Below are positions 63,995 through 64,000 of a stretch of 64,000 nucleotides of DNA, piece by piece. Made by a program: the position numbers and the translations under genes. This stretch comes from Aphidius gifuensis (taxonomy: Eukaryota > Arthropoda > Insecta > Hymenoptera > Braconidae). Location of the stretch: NCBI RefSeq assembly GCF_014905175.1, contig NC_057789.1, positions 4,464,001 to 4,528,000 on the forward strand. The letters run 5' to 3'. How positions within the stretch are numbered: the first letter of the stretch is position 1; the number at the start of each line of letters is the position of its first letter. The notes below the pieces were generated by a model, which searched no databases, had not been told where the DNA came from, and worked only from the letters and a program-made list of their open reading frames with translations.

Positions 63995-64000
63995 GTAAGC

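Noticed and set aside
1..64000. tRNA, rRNA, CRISPR, bacterial operons or viral insertions
   Set aside because: I saw no cloverleaf-like segment with conserved A and B boxes, no regular spaced repeats and no viral structural or polymerase frames. The intron-containing genes are animal.

Overview
The window is nuclear DNA of a multicellular animal, almost certainly an insect. Genes have many small exons with GT..AG junctions and long runs of A and T in introns and spacers, and coding third positions are almost always A or T. The gene set (a group III secreted phospholipase A2, a CNMamide-type neuropeptide receptor, clarin-like four-helix proteins, SIRT4, DENND10, RBM33) fits an insect. A very AT-rich parasitoid wasp (a braconid, perhaps aphidiine) is my guess. 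The species is inference only. I worked out exon boundaries by hand from reading frame, splice sites and intron phase.

Layout. (1) 1-17257, plus strand: a rhodopsin-like GPCR whose N-terminal exons lie outside or were not found. Two shared exons (9102-9370) are followed, after a 5.7 kb intron, by two complete alternative last exons (15057-15666 and 16561-17257), each coding TM5-TM7 and joining in the same phase. (2) 19904-21161, minus: DENND10. (3) 22271-25587, plus: eIF3a, lacking a visible first exon. (4) 26685-34117 and 34759-35881, minus: two tandem clarin-like tetraspan genes with matching intron phases. The first has an unusual N-terminal extension. (5) 38562-39854, plus: secreted phospholipase A2. 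(6) 40509-41625, minus: SIRT4. (7) 42673-46185, plus: a complete ADAM metalloprotease with signal peptide, zinc site, disintegrin, Cys-rich and EGF-like parts. It ends in an Ig domain with no transmembrane helix. (8) 46683-53348, minus: RBM33. (9) 53665-55145, plus: mitochondrial OSGEPL1. (10) 55210-56613, minus: GTPBP10. (11) 57411-57709, plus: a possible 60-residue protein. (12) 58969-63994, plus: the 5' part of an unrecognised gene with alternative first exons and two good TATA promoters, running off the right edge.

Genes are mostly arranged as divergent or convergent pairs: DENND10/eIF3a, SIRT4/ADAM and RBM33/OSGEPL1 diverge, while OSGEPL1/GTPBP10 and PLA2/SIRT4 converge. CRE-like palindromes sit between SIRT4 and ADAM and between RBM33 and OSGEPL1. 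SIRT4, OSGEPL1 and GTPBP10 have mitochondrial roles, but nothing suggests a functional operon-like cluster.

The most notable items are the alternative-terminal-exon GPCR, the secreted ADAM-Ig fusion, the tandem clarin-like pair with its 9-residue repeat extension, and a non-coding inverted-repeat element at 7450-7595.
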